Source: Pirellulales bacterium (GTDB lineage: Bacteria > Planctomycetota > Planctomycetia > Pirellulales > JAEUIK01). Taken from it: a stretch of 64,000 nt of DNA. The DNA lies in assembly GCA_019694455.1 (NCBI GenBank), contig JAIBBY010000001.1, positions 124,001 through 188,000 of the forward strand, given 5' to 3'. Below, piece by piece: positions 36,369 through 45,378 of this stretch; within the stretch, counting starts at the first letter, position 1; each line of letters begins with the position of its first letter. Made by a program: the position numbers and the translations under genes. The notes beneath the pieces are model-generated. The model searched no databases. It was given only the letters and a program-made list of their open reading frames with translations, and was not told the origin of the DNA.

Positions 36369-36849
36369 ATCCACGGATCATTGCCGGCGGCGCCGACACG
36401 GGCCGCAGGAAAAAGCCTCCGCTCTCATACCAACCGTGGTGCGTAAATCGGCACCAGGTGAGATCTACCAAAAAGTGGAACCAATTTCCGCTGCCAGTTT
36501 CCAGCGAAGCGATCGCGCGCCGCAAGGCCAACGGCCCCGAGTGAAAGAAGCTGATGCCGTGCTCGGAGATGTTCTTGCCGGCCACCACCAGGGGGCGCTC
36601 GTCGAGCGATTCGCCCGACTCGCCGACGGGGGTCAAATGAATGAGATGCGGATACGGATATCGCTGGAACCGCCGCCGGTTGATTGGCCGCGCCTGTGGA
36701 TAGAGTGCGCCGAGCAGCAGCCAGACTTGCGTGCGAATCTCGGCATCCAAATTCGCGGGGCCGGCGGATGAGTCGGCGTCCAACACGCCCGGCACGACCA
36801 GTTCAAACGACGATTGCTCATTGGTCCAGCGATTGGACGCGGTTGCCAT
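36367..36849 (-). CDS. PilZ-domain protein
   Basis: 160 residues. The c-di-GMP-binding motifs of PilZ domains are visible: RRRFQR at 58-63 (RxxxR) and NISEHG at 93-98 (D/N-x-S-x-x-G), spaced about 35 residues apart as usual. The N-terminal 55 residues (LVVPGVLDADSSAG, AEIRTQVWLLLGALY) are not recognised. Probably a single-domain cytosolic c-di-GMP receptor. Ends at the plus-strand terminator of the upstream element. Confidence 0.75.
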   Translation of the reverse strand: MATASNRWTNEQSSFELVVPGVLDADSSAGPANLDAEIRTQVWLLLGALYPQARPINRRRFQRYPYPHLIHLTPVGESGESLDERPLVVAGKNISEHGISFFHSGPLALRRAIASLETGSGNWFHFLVDLTWCRFTHHGWYESGGFFLRPVSAPPAMIRG

Positions 36850-36999
36850 GCGTTGCCGTTCTTGAGTTTCGCGAAAGCGAGTTCGATGAGCATCGGCAGG
36901 GGCGGTCGGTTTGCGGCGCCAACCTGGTGATGACCGCGCACGGCGGCATTGAAACTCATAGTTCAGAAAAGGGGGGTTGGCAAATCGGCCGAGCGCCGG

Positions 37000-38283
37000 T
37001 TACTCTGCCGCAGCCTCGCCGACCGGCGGAGTGGCCCCATTACCGCTTGACTTGGCGCTCGATTTGCCGATTTGAGGCTCCGGCAGACGGTGCCCCATTT
37101 TTTCTCGCTTGGTCGCCAGATACTTGGCGTTGTGGACGTTGGGCGGCGGCGTGATCGGCACTTGATCGACCACATGCAGATCGAAACCGCCGTAGATGAA
37201 GGCGTCTGTCTTTTTGGGATTGTTGGTCAGTAGCCGCACGTTGGTCAGCCCAAGATCCTTGAGCAGTTGGATGCCGACGCCGTAATCGCGCACGTCGGCT
37301 TTGTAGCCGAGCGCCAGGTTGGCCTCGACCGTATCTAGTCCTTTGTCTTGCAGGCTGTACGCCTTGAGCTTTTCGACAAGTCCGATGCCGCGCCCCTCTT
37401 GAATGAGGTACACGAGCACGCCGGTTCCCTCGCGGTGAATCATGTCGAGGGCCATGTGAAGCTGATCACCGCAGTCGCAGCGCAGCGACTCGATCAGATC
37501 GCCCGTGAAGCAGGACGAATGCAACCGCACCAGCGGCGCGGCGACGGAGGTGGGGTCGCCCTTGACGAGCGCGACCGGCTCGCTCGATTCGTACTTCACA
37601 CCATAGGCGATCACGGTGAGGTCGCCATACCGTTTGGTGGGAATGACCGTTTCCGCCAGGCGAAACACCAGTTTTTCCATGCGGCGGCGGTAGCGGATGA
37701 GATCTTCGATCGAGCAAATTTGCAGCTTGTGCCGGCGGGCAATTTCGAAAAGCTCGCGGCGATTGGCGCGGTCTCCCGATTCGTTGAGCACCTCGCAAAG
37801 CACGCCCGCCGGCGTGAGCCCGGCAATGCGGCACAGATCAACGGTGGCCTCGGTGTGGCCGGCGCGGCGCAGCACGCCACCTTCTTTGGCCACCAGTGGA
37901 AACACGTGCCCCGGGCGCACAAAATCGCCGGGTTTGGTTTCGGGGTCGATGATCGATTGGATGGTCAACGATCGCTCAGCCGCGGTGATGCCGGTCTTGC
38001 ACGAGCGATGATCCACCTGGACCGTGAAGGGGGTGCCTAACGGAGCTGTGTTGGACTCGACCACGGGGTGGAGTTTTAGCCGCTCGCAGACGTCGGGCAG
38101 GATCGGCATACAGACGAGTCCGCCGCCGCGGATCATGAAGTTGACCCGCTCGGGCGTGGCCATCTCGGCGGCGCAGACAAAGTCGCCTTCGTCTTCTCGG
38201 TCTTCGGCATCGACGACAATAATGACTTCGCCGCGCGCCAAGGCCGCTGCCGCATCGTCAATGGAAGAGAACTCATCGGCCAC
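37000..38283 (-). CDS. ribBA: Bifunctional DHBP synthase / GTP cyclohydrolase II
   Basis: 427 residues. Residues 1-205 are the RibB domain (3,4-dihydroxy-2-butanone-4-phosphate synthase): DREDEGDFVCAAE, a substrate-binding RPGHVFPL and GHTEATVDL. Residues 206-400 are the RibA domain: zinc ligands in SSCFTGDLIESLRCDCGDQ, GRGIGLVEKLKAYSLQDKG and ALGYKADVRDYGVG. Together they feed both branches of riboflavin synthesis. The tail after residue 400 is Ser/Gly-rich. No FMN riboswitch is visible in the 125 bp upstream; the gene diverges from an esterase gene. Confidence 0.95.
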   Translation of the reverse strand: MADEFSSIDDAAAALARGEVIIVVDAEDREDEGDFVCAAEMATPERVNFMIRGGGLVCMPILPDVCERLKLHPVVESNTAPLGTPFTVQVDHRSCKTGITAAERSLTIQSIIDPETKPGDFVRPGHVFPLVAKEGGVLRRAGHTEATVDLCRIAGLTPAGVLCEVLNESGDRANRRELFEIARRHKLQICSIEDLIRYRRRMEKLVFRLAETVIPTKRYGDLTVIAYGVKYESSEPVALVKGDPTSVAAPLVRLHSSCFTGDLIESLRCDCGDQLHMALDMIHREGTGVLVYLIQEGRGIGLVEKLKAYSLQDKGLDTVEANLALGYKADVRDYGVGIQLLKDLGLTNVRLLTNNPKKTDAFIYGGFDLHVVDQVPITPPPNVHNAKYLATKREKMGHRLPEPQIGKSSAKSSGNGATPPVGEAAAE

Positions 38284-38408
38284 GGTTCACCTAGGCTGAT
38301 TGGGACAATGGATTCGGCGAGGGAGATTCTTCTGTATTATAGAGCGTTGGCCGATGGCCCATAACCGTCGAACTTGCCTGAACCGCGACGATTTGCCGGA
38401 GCTTTGCC

Positions 38409-39290
38409 ATGCGTAAATGGTTGATCGTGGTCTGCCTGTTGGCTTTGGCCGATTTTTGCGGCCGAGTCGCATCTGCTGAGGAACCACCCCAGCCGCAGCG
38501 CGGAGTGGTTTATGCGACGCGCGGCGACGAGCCTTTGGAGGCAGACATCTACCTGCCGGCGGGCGAAGGGCCATTTCCGGCGGTGCTAGTGGTGCATGGC
38601 GGCGCGTGGCGCAGTGGCAGCCGAACGCAAATGACGTTCGTCGCCGAACGGCTGGCCGAATCGGGTTACGTGGCGGTCGCGATCTCGTATCGCTTGGCGC
38701 CGCGACACAAGTTTCCGGCCCAGATTGAGGATTGCAAATCGGCGGTTCGCTGGATGCGCGCTCATGCGAAGGACTATAAGATTGACCCGGACCAAATTGC
38801 CGGTTGGGGCTATTCGGCAGGTGGCCATCTGGTGGCCCTCTTGGGTACGACCGACGCCGATGACGGTCTGGAGGGCGCCGACGCCAAGCCGGGCGATCCT
38901 TCGACGCGCTTGCAAGCGGTGATTGCGGGAGGAGCGCCGTGCGACTTCCGCGAGGCGCCGGAAGAATCGACGCAATTGGCGTTTTGGCTCGATGGCGCGC
39001 GCAAAAACAACCCCAAGGCGTACGAACAGGCCTCGCCGCGGGCGTATGTCACCGCGGACGATCCACCGATTTTCTTTTACCACGGCGACGCCGACAAGCT
39101 GGTGCAAATGGCCAGCCCCGAAGCCATGGCGGCCGACCTGAAGGCGGCCGGGGTCGCCACGCGGCTCTATGTCATTCCAAAGGCGGGGCACATTCAAGCC
39201 ATCTTCGACGGCGCGGCGGGCAAAGAGGCCATCGCGTTTCTTGATGAGCACTTGAAGGGCAAGCCAGCGGAGTCGACCGCCGCGCCATGA
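38409..39290 (+). CDS. Secreted alpha/beta-hydrolase (esterase, BD-FAE/HSL-like)
   Basis: 293 residues with a signal peptide (LIVVCLLALADFCGRVASA). Oxyanion-hole HGGAWRSG, nucleophile elbow GYSAGG, Asp in FYHGDADKLV and His in KAGHIQAIF complete the triad. The size and HGGAW motif match the esterase-lipase families common in planctomycetes, such as xylan or feruloyl esterases. Its stop overlaps the start of the next gene by 4 bp (ATGA). Confidence 0.87.
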   Translation: MRKWLIVVCLLALADFCGRVASAEEPPQPQRGVVYATRGDEPLEADIYLPAGEGPFPAVLVVHGGAWRSGSRTQMTFVAERLAESGYVAVAISYRLAPRHKFPAQIEDCKSAVRWMRAHAKDYKIDPDQIAGWGYSAGGHLVALLGTTDADDGLEGADAKPGDPSTRLQAVIAGGAPCDFREAPEESTQLAFWLDGARKNNPKAYEQASPRAYVTADDPPIFFYHGDADKLVQMASPEAMAADLKAAGVATRLYVIPKAGHIQAIFDGAAGKEAIAFLDEHLKGKPAESTAAP

Positions 39291-40141
39291 GCCAGATACA
39301 GGCACTCGATCGGGAGGAGTACGTCGAGCAAGCGTACCTATTTCATGCGCTGGCCGAGCGTATGCATAGCGAAGCCGCGCAAGAGGTGTTGCTGCGGCTC
39401 AAGGACGAAGTGCTTTCTACGACGAAGCTGCCGCTGGCGATCGACTTTCTGGTTGGCGAGTTGCGACTGCAAGGGGTGATGTCGCCCGCCATGGCCAAGC
39501 TATCGCACTACTTCACGCCATTCCAAACATTTCTGGTCAGCGAGGCGGAGAACGAGCGCGGCCGCTTCGATCTGTTCACGGCGCTGTTGCTGCTGGAACA
39601 GGAGGCAAATTACCGCGCTGGCCAACCCACCCCACAGGGAGTGTTTGTCTTTCAGTTCGAGGCGATCTCGCGCAATCGCCTGGGCTACGATCGAGGGCTG
39701 ACTGCCATGGCGGATGATCCGATCTTCAACGCCGCTTGGCGCGAGTGGATTTTGACCATTCGTCGTCAAATCGGCATGGTCGATTTCGCGGACCTGCTAT
39801 ACGTGCGCAGCGAACTCTATATCAAGCAACGTGGACAATTCGCCGATGCGGATTCGCCGTTGCCGCCACCGCTATTTGGCGAAAAAGAGGGGCGAATCGC
39901 GCTGGCGAATCGCCGCAAGGACCCGCTGCTGCTATTCTCCGCGCTGCAACGGCATTTGGGCTATCCAGCGGTTTCGCGTCCCAAAGTGTCCGAAGATCCG
40001 CAATCGCAGGTCAAGTTGCTCACTCGCCGCATGGACAAGCTGGAGCTGCGGATGAAGTTGCAAGAAGAAGAATCGCGTGGCGGCATCGATCTAAGCAAGT
40101 TTTACGGCGCCGAGGGGCAACTGCCTCCCTCGGATGGGTGA
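39287..40141 (+). CDS. Conserved-type hypothetical protein with C-terminal coiled coil
   Basis: 284 residues, no signal peptide or membrane helix. Mostly helical, with EYVEQAYLFHALAERM and ALLLLEQEANYRAG segments and aromatic-rich turns. Residues 240-262 (LTRRMDKLELRMKLQEEE) form a short coiled coil. No family recognised. Co-translated with the secreted esterase upstream, but it is cytosolic itself, so a shared pathway is uncertain. Confidence 0.7.
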   Translation: MSQIQALDREEYVEQAYLFHALAERMHSEAAQEVLLRLKDEVLSTTKLPLAIDFLVGELRLQGVMSPAMAKLSHYFTPFQTFLVSEAENERGRFDLFTALLLLEQEANYRAGQPTPQGVFVFQFEAISRNRLGYDRGLTAMADDPIFNAAWREWILTIRRQIGMVDFADLLYVRSELYIKQRGQFADADSPLPPPLFGEKEGRIALANRRKDPLLLFSALQRHLGYPAVSRPKVSEDPQSQVKLLTRRMDKLELRMKLQEEESRGGIDLSKFYGAEGQLPPSDG

Positions 40142-40179
40142 TTTTGGCGGTAGTTTGCGGAAAATGCGGAAAAACGCGA

Positions 40180-40208
40180 TTTAACTACTCAGTGAATCGT
40201 GCTAAAGT
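40180..40208 (+). promoter_or_regulatory. Candidate promoter of the CBS-2-oxoacid oxidoreductase operon
   Basis: TTTAAC (40180-40185) and TAAAGT (40203-40208) with a 17-bp spacer, 170 bp before the first CBS gene. A perfect hairpin GTCCAC-TTG-GTGGAC (40287-40301) lies in the leader. Only partial matches to consensus. Confidence 0.3.
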
Positions 40209-40377
40209 TTGAGTGTCGCAAGCCGTGGCGCCAAAGATCGCACGATCGGCTTGCTACCCGGGAGCTGTTGATCAGAACTCTGCTTCGTCCACTTGGTGGA
40301 CGCCATTGGGAGTCGCAGTCACTCGGCCCCGGCCCAGCAATAGAAGTCCGACCCGGTGTGCGGCTGAGGCGCGCCAG

Positions 40378-40842
40378 ATGGATATTCAGTTCAATCTAAA
40401 TACAGAGTCGGTTCAGCAAGTCGCGACGTCGCCCGCCGTGTGCGTTGAAAGCGCGGCGAGTCTCCGCGAGGTGATGTCGGCCCTGCAGCGTGACGCCAGT
40501 GGCAGCGCCCTGGTTTGCCATGCAGGCAAATTGGTCGGAATTTTCACCGAACGCGATGCGTTGCGATTGATGGCCGCGGACGCCGATTGGGACGCTGCCA
40601 TCGAAACGGTCATGACGCGCCAACCGGTAACGGTGTCCGCGGAGGACACCGTATCGAGCGCGATCCAGCGCATGTCGCGCGGGCGCTACCGACGTTTGCC
40701 CGTGGTCGACCGCGAGAATCGCCCCTTGGGCCTGTTGAAGGCCTCCGCCATCATGCACTACCTGGTCGAACACTTTCCGACCACGGTTTACAACCAACCC
40801 CCCGTTACGCAAGTCGCGATGCAGGATCGTGAGGGCGCTTAA
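40378..40842 (+). CDS. CBS-domain pair protein upstream of 2-oxoacid oxidoreductase
   Basis: 154 residues. Two CBS repeats, each with the usual G-x-F-T-x-R-D ending: LVGIFTERDALRLM in repeat one and LGLLKASAIMHYL in repeat two, with VMTRQPVTVSAEDTVSSAIQRM between. CBS pairs bind AMP, ATP or S-adenosylmethionine. It lies 78 bp upstream of the korA-like gene on the same strand and a second CBS protein follows korB, so both probably report energy charge to this enzyme. Confidence 0.88.
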   Translation: MDIQFNLNTESVQQVATSPAVCVESAASLREVMSALQRDASGSALVCHAGKLVGIFTERDALRLMAADADWDAAIETVMTRQPVTVSAEDTVSSAIQRMSRGRYRRLPVVDRENRPLGLLKASAIMHYLVEHFPTTVYNQPPVTQVAMQDREGA

Positions 40843-40920
40843 GCCTTTCGCTTTCCTGCCGCGGTTCCCGCCCTAAGACTGAACGAACAGCCGCGAAGAG
40901 AAGAGGTTAAACCATCTACA

Positions 40921-42828
40921 ATGGCTACTGTCAGCACCGAGGCGAGTAGTTCCAAACCTGTCGTCGATTTGGTGTCCGCCACCGTACGGTTTTGCGGAGA
41001 CTCTGGCGACGGCATGCAACTGGCCGGATCGCAACTTTCCAATACATCGGCGCTGATGGGAAACGACATCGCCACGTTTCCCGATTTTCCCGCCGAGATT
41101 CGCGCCCCGCGCGGCACCAAGGCCGGCGTCAGCGGTTTTCAGATTCACTTCGCCAGCCGCGACATTTTTACGCCCGGCGACCAGCTCGACGCGCTGGTGG
41201 CGATGAACCCCGCCGCGCTGGTCACCAACCTGAGCGACCTGCAGCCCGGTGGCATCTTAATCGCCAACAGCGACGCGTTCGATGGCAAGGGACTGGAACA
41301 GGCGGGTTACAAGAGCAATCCGCTGGAAGACGGCAGCCTCGACCAATACAAGCTGTTCAAGGTGGACGTCACTAAGCTGACTCGTCTGGCCGTCGAAGGT
41401 TTGGGACTCAGCCAAAAAGAGGCCGATCGCTGCAAGAACTTCTACTCGATGGGCCTGGTATTTTGGCTTTACGATCGTCCGCTCGATCCGACGCTGCGCT
41501 ATATCGACGACAAGTTCGGCAAAAACCCGGCCGTCGCCGAGGCCAACCGGCGGGCGCTCAAGGCCGGTTACAACTACGGCGAAACCGTCGAAGCCTTCCA
41601 TAGCCAATATCGAGTGCCGAAGGCCGCGCTGGCACCAGGCCAATATCGCAACATCATGGGCAACCAGGCCACGGCGATTGGTTTGGTCGCGGCTTCCAAG
41701 CGCAGCGGCAAAGAGCTGTTTTTTGGCAGCTATCCGATCACGCCCGCCAGCGACGTATTGCACGAGTTGGCCAAGTACAAGAACTTTGGCGTACGCACAT
41801 TTCAGGCCGAGGACGAGATCGCCGCAATGGCCTCGACGGTGGGCGCCGCGTTCGCCGGCGCCATGGCGGTGACGGCTTCGAGCGGCCCTGGCATCGCACT
41901 CAAAGGGGAGGCCATTGGGCTGGCAGTGATGACCGAATTGCCGTTGATCGTCATCAATGTGCAGCGCGGCGGTCCGAGCACGGGGCTGCCGACGAAGACA
42001 GAGCAGGCTGACTTGCTACAGGCCATGTTTGGCCGCAATGGCGAATGTCCCTTGGCCGTGATTTCGGCCCGGAGCCCGGCCGATTGCTTTGACGCGGCGC
42101 AAGAAGCATGGCGCATTGCCACGCGCTTCATGACGCCGGTGATGTTGCTCACCGATGGCTACATCGCCAACGGCTCGGAACCGTGGCTGATCCCCGACGT
42201 AAAGAGCCTGGCGCCGATCGTCGTGCAGCATCCGGCGGGCTTAAATGGCGACGGCGAAGCGCGCCACGAAGACGGCCAAGGCAAGTTCATGCCGTACAAG
42301 CGCGACGAACGCTTGGCGCGCCCTTGGGCGCTACCGGGCACGCCAGGGCTGATGCACCGCATCGGTGGCCTGGAAAAGCAGGATGTGACGGGCAACGTGA
42401 ATTACGAACCCGCCAATCATCAGCACATGGTGCTGACGCGGGCCCGCAAGATCGCCGGCATCGCCAACGATATTCCGCCGCAAGAGATCGAAGGCGCGCC
42501 AAGCGGCGACGTGCTGGTTGTGGGCTGGGGCGGAACCTACGGCGCGCTGACTACCGCCGTTCGCCGCGCCAATGAGCGTGGCGCCAAAGTGGGCCTGTGC
42601 CATTTGCGTTATCTGAATCCCTTGCCCGCTAACTTGGGCGAGATCATCAAGCGTTACAAAAAGGTGCTCGTGCCGGAGCTCAACATGGGGCAATTGCGCC
42701 TGTTGCTGCGGGCCGAGTTCCTGGTCGACGCGATCGGCCTGAACAAAGTCGAGGGAAAACCGTTCTCCGTGCGTGAAGTCGAATCCAAGATCCAAGAAAC
42801 GCTCTCAACGTTGCAAGAGAAATCATGA
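40921..42828 (+). CDS. korA: 2-oxoacid:ferredoxin oxidoreductase, fused gamma-alpha subunit
   Basis: 635 residues. The N-terminal 200 are the gamma domain (RFCGDSGDGMQLAGSQL), fused to the alpha/pyrimidine-binding part (FFGSYPITPASDVLHEL, EDEIAAMASTVGAAFAGA, TASSGPGIALKGEAIGLAV), then the C-terminal alpha/beta domain that completes the TPP site. This gamma-alpha fusion plus a separate beta subunit is the two-subunit type of 2-oxoglutarate (or pyruvate) oxidoreductase. Joins CoA and 2-oxoacid to give acyl-CoA, CO2 and reduced ferredoxin, reversibly. AGAGAAGAGG lies upstream of the start. Overlaps korB by 4 bp. Confidence 0.92.
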   Translation: MATVSTEASSSKPVVDLVSATVRFCGDSGDGMQLAGSQLSNTSALMGNDIATFPDFPAEIRAPRGTKAGVSGFQIHFASRDIFTPGDQLDALVAMNPAALVTNLSDLQPGGILIANSDAFDGKGLEQAGYKSNPLEDGSLDQYKLFKVDVTKLTRLAVEGLGLSQKEADRCKNFYSMGLVFWLYDRPLDPTLRYIDDKFGKNPAVAEANRRALKAGYNYGETVEAFHSQYRVPKAALAPGQYRNIMGNQATAIGLVAASKRSGKELFFGSYPITPASDVLHELAKYKNFGVRTFQAEDEIAAMASTVGAAFAGAMAVTASSGPGIALKGEAIGLAVMTELPLIVINVQRGGPSTGLPTKTEQADLLQAMFGRNGECPLAVISARSPADCFDAAQEAWRIATRFMTPVMLLTDGYIANGSEPWLIPDVKSLAPIVVQHPAGLNGDGEARHEDGQGKFMPYKRDERLARPWALPGTPGLMHRIGGLEKQDVTGNVNYEPANHQHMVLTRARKIAGIANDIPPQEIEGAPSGDVLVVGWGGTYGALTTAVRRANERGAKVGLCHLRYLNPLPANLGEIIKRYKKVLVPELNMGQLRLLLRAEFLVDAIGLNKVEGKPFSVREVESKIQETLSTLQEKS

Positions 42829-43847
42829 GTTCCGAAACTGCTCTGCCCGTGCTGACCGCAAGCGATTTCGCCAGCGATCAGGATGTTCGTTGGTGCCCTG
42901 GCTGCGGGGATTATTCGATCCTGGCGCAGATGAAAAAGGTATTGGCCACAATCGGCGTACCGCGCGAGAAGACGGTGTTCGTGTCGGGCATCGGCTGCTC
43001 CAGCCGCTTTCCGTATTACATGAACACCTATGGCTTCCATAGCATTCATGGTCGCGCGCCGGCGATCGCGACGGGCGTGAAAGTGAGCCGGCCCGAACTG
43101 ACGGTATGGGTAATCACCGGAGACGGCGACGCCCTATCGATTGGCGGCAACCACTTGATGCACGTCATCCGGCGCAATTTGGACATCAACATCGTGCTGT
43201 TCAACAACCGCATCTACGGCTTGACCAAAGGCCAGTACAGCCCGACTTCGCCGCTGGGTCAGATCAACAAGAGCGCGCCGATGGGGGTCATCGACAACCC
43301 GATCCATCCGATTTCGGTGGCGATTGGCTGCGAGGCGACCTTTGTTGCCCGTAGTGTGGATGTGAACATCAAGCATCTGGGCATGGTGCTGGAGCGCGCC
43401 GCGCAACATCGCGGCACGTCGTTCGTCGAGGTGTACCAGAACTGCAACGTCTTTAACGACGGCGCCTGGGAATGGGCCACCGACCGCAATGTGAAGGCCG
43501 ACAACGTGATCGAGTTGGAACACGGCAAGCCTTTGATCTTTGGCAAGAACCGCGACAAAGGCATCCGGCTGCATGGCCTGGACCCGGAAGTGGTGGAGCT
43601 TGGCAAGGGAGTTAGCGAGGATGACCTGCTGTTCCACGACGAGAAAGCGCCGGAACCGAGCTTGGCGTATTTGCTCAGCCGCATGAGGTATCCAGAGTTC
43701 CCAGAGCCGATCGGCGTGTTCCGCGCCGTGGAAAAACCGCGTTACGACGACGAGTTGAACAAACAGGTCGCGGCCGCCCGCCAAGCGCGTGGCGATGGCA
43801 GTTTGGAAAAGCTGTTTCATGCCGGGGAGACCTGGGAGATTAACTGA
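42825..43847 (+). CDS. korB: 2-oxoacid:ferredoxin oxidoreductase, beta subunit
   Basis: 340 residues. CPGCGDYSI opens the protein, and the TPP-binding signature GDGDALSIGGNH follows with NNRIYGLTKGQYSPTSPLG. IGCSSRFPYYMNTYGFHSIHGRAPAIATG supplies the Fe-S/TPP neighbourhood typical of beta subunits. The long C-terminal region (KDKGIRLHGLDPEVVELG) is as in KorB. Its start overlaps the korA stop by 4 bp; the CBS gene after it begins 56 bp downstream. No ferredoxin gene is included. Confidence 0.92.
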   Translation: MSSETALPVLTASDFASDQDVRWCPGCGDYSILAQMKKVLATIGVPREKTVFVSGIGCSSRFPYYMNTYGFHSIHGRAPAIATGVKVSRPELTVWVITGDGDALSIGGNHLMHVIRRNLDINIVLFNNRIYGLTKGQYSPTSPLGQINKSAPMGVIDNPIHPISVAIGCEATFVARSVDVNIKHLGMVLERAAQHRGTSFVEVYQNCNVFNDGAWEWATDRNVKADNVIELEHGKPLIFGKNRDKGIRLHGLDPEVVELGKGVSEDDLLFHDEKAPEPSLAYLLSRMRYPEFPEPIGVFRAVEKPRYDDELNKQVAAARQARGDGSLEKLFHAGETWEIN

Positions 43848-43903
43848 GCGCGCGTCAACTGTCCCCCGGGGCACGACGAACCGAGCATGCGAGGTTGGCC
43901 ATC

Positions 43904-44428
43904 ATGAGCGCCTGTCCATCCTGCGGCCACGACAACATTGCCGGCGCGGACGAGTGTTCGCACTGTCAGCAGACTTTGGTCTTTTTGACCAAGCCACATG
44001 CCAAGTCGGTGCTGGAGCGAAACCTCCTCAAAGACACCATCGCCGCCCTCGCGCCACACGAACCGGTGCTGGTGCATCGCGACACGACGCTCGACGAAGT
44101 GTTGCGGCGGATGGTCAATTGGAAGATTGGCTCGGTGCTGGTGGTCGATGGGCAAGAGCAACTGGTGGGCATCTTCACCGAGCGCGACGCGTTGCTACGG
44201 ATTGGCGCGAACATCGCCGCGGTCAAGGAGCGGCCGGTGAGCGAGTTCATGACCAGTGCGCCGGTTGTCGTTTCGATCGATGACCCGGTCGCGCACGCGC
44301 TGCACAAGATGGATCTGGGCGGCTGCCGGCATTTGCCGGTGCTACGCGAAGGGCGCGTTTGCGGCGTCATCTCGGTGCGCGACGTGTTGGAGTACTGCTC
44401 GCAGCGACTGCTGCAAGAGCAGTCGTAG
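43904..44428 (+). CDS. Zinc-ribbon plus CBS-pair protein
   Basis: 174 residues from ATG 43904. N-terminal zinc ribbon CPSCGHDNIAGADECSHCQ, then two CBS repeats ending in LVGIFTERDALLRIG and VCGVISVRDVLEYC. The metal ribbon may dock to another protein or nucleic acid. Follows the 2-oxoacid oxidoreductase genes on the same strand with 56 bp between, and resembles the CBS protein before them, so the four genes form one locus. Binding of adenylates is expected from the family, not shown here. Confidence 0.85.
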   Translation: MSACPSCGHDNIAGADECSHCQQTLVFLTKPHAKSVLERNLLKDTIAALAPHEPVLVHRDTTLDEVLRRMVNWKIGSVLVVDGQEQLVGIFTERDALLRIGANIAAVKERPVSEFMTSAPVVVSIDDPVAHALHKMDLGGCRHLPVLREGRVCGVISVRDVLEYCSQRLLQEQS

Positions 44429-44788
44429 CGCGGCGCAGGATCGCAACAACATCGGCCTGTTCGCGTCTTCACATTGCGCCAATGGCCGGCGTTTGTCTGG
44501 TCGGCGACAAATTTCGAGTGCGGTCGTCGCTCTCACTGGTCGCTTGGCGCTCATGCTCGGGACACTGGTGACAGCTCGAGTTCTCTCGGCGTTTGTCGCC
44601 AACAGATCCGCTCGGATCGCAATCCGCATGATCGAAACCGGTTAGGGCCTGCGAAAAGAGTCGACTGAGCGGCGAACACAGTCACATTGGAACGCCGAAT
44701 GCTTGAGCGACTGAACTGTTTTTTGGCGCCAAATGGCCAGGGGTTATGTAGTGGATTGTCCCAGCAGTTCAACAAGCGGAGGTGTGTG
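44429..44788. other. 360-bp intergenic region
   Basis: No gene recognised. A 9-bp inverted pair GGCGACAAA / TTTGTCGCC (about 44502 and 44593) and a weak TTATGT -10-like box 40 bp before the lipoprotein gene are the only structures noticed. Confidence 0.5.
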
Positions 44789-45313
44789 ATGAGAGTCTTG
44801 TTTGGTTTGGCGCTGGCGACGAGCGCGATCTTGTTGGCTTCTTGCGCTCAAGAAAGCATTCCGGGCGGCCCTGGCGCGACCGCAACGAATGATACCGTGG
44901 AGCCGGCGCCATCGGCTGGCCCCACGGCGCCGGCCACGGATCAACCGGCGGCAACCCCAGCCGACAATGCCGCTCCCGCGGACACAACCGACAGCACGGA
45001 CAACACGTTTACGCTCAAAGTGCCATCGACATCGACGGGCATTGCTCGAGGATCTGCGGAAGATGTGAGCCTGTCGATCGATCGTGGCAGCGCTTTCGAT
45101 CAGGCGGTGACACTGAAATTTGAAGCGCCCCCGGGCTTCAAGATGAACCCAGATAATCCCAAGCTGGAGGCCGGCACGAACAAGGTGACTGTGGGCGTGG
45201 AGGTTGCCGAAGACGCTCCGTTGGGAGAGCATCAAATCCGCGTGATCGCCACTCCTGAGAGCGGACGCGCGGTGCAACTGCCGATGGTGATCGAAGTGGA
45301 GGAGAAGTCCTAG
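44789..45313 (+). CDS. Putative lipoprotein with Pro/Ala/Thr-rich linker
   Basis: 174 residues from ATG 44789, preceded by GCGGAGG. Signal with lipobox ILLASC, so Cys19 is probably lipidated. A 55-residue Ala/Pro/Thr/Asp-rich linker follows, then a compact beta domain (FTLKVPSTSTGIARG, AVTLKFEAPPGFKMNPDNPKLEAG, APLGEHQIRVIATPESGRAVQLP) that looks like a single immunoglobulin-like or NEW3-type fold. Function unknown. Ends at a strong terminator. Confidence 0.75.
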   Translation: MRVLFGLALATSAILLASCAQESIPGGPGATATNDTVEPAPSAGPTAPATDQPAATPADNAAPADTTDSTDNTFTLKVPSTSTGIARGSAEDVSLSIDRGSAFDQAVTLKFEAPPGFKMNPDNPKLEAGTNKVTVGVEVAEDAPLGEHQIRVIATPESGRAVQLPMVIEVEEKS

Positions 45314-45338
45314 GCCAGTTTTGATCGCCAAGCTTTTC

Positions 45339-45378
45339 GAGCCGCCGCGCGAGAACCAATCGCGTGGCGGCTCTTTTT
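45339..45378 (+). terminator. Strong terminator after the lipoprotein gene
   Basis: 14-bp stem: GAGCCGCC-G-CGCGA (45339-45352) with TCGCG-T-GGCGGCTC (45360-45373), one G-T pair, 7-nt loop, followed by five T residues. Convergent with the end of the sulfatase gene, which stops inside the T-run. Confidence 0.88.

Noticed and set aside
36123-36446. 107-codon frame overlapping the structured element
   Set aside because: It runs through the hairpins and the terminator into the 3' end of the PilZ gene on the other strand, which a real gene would not do.
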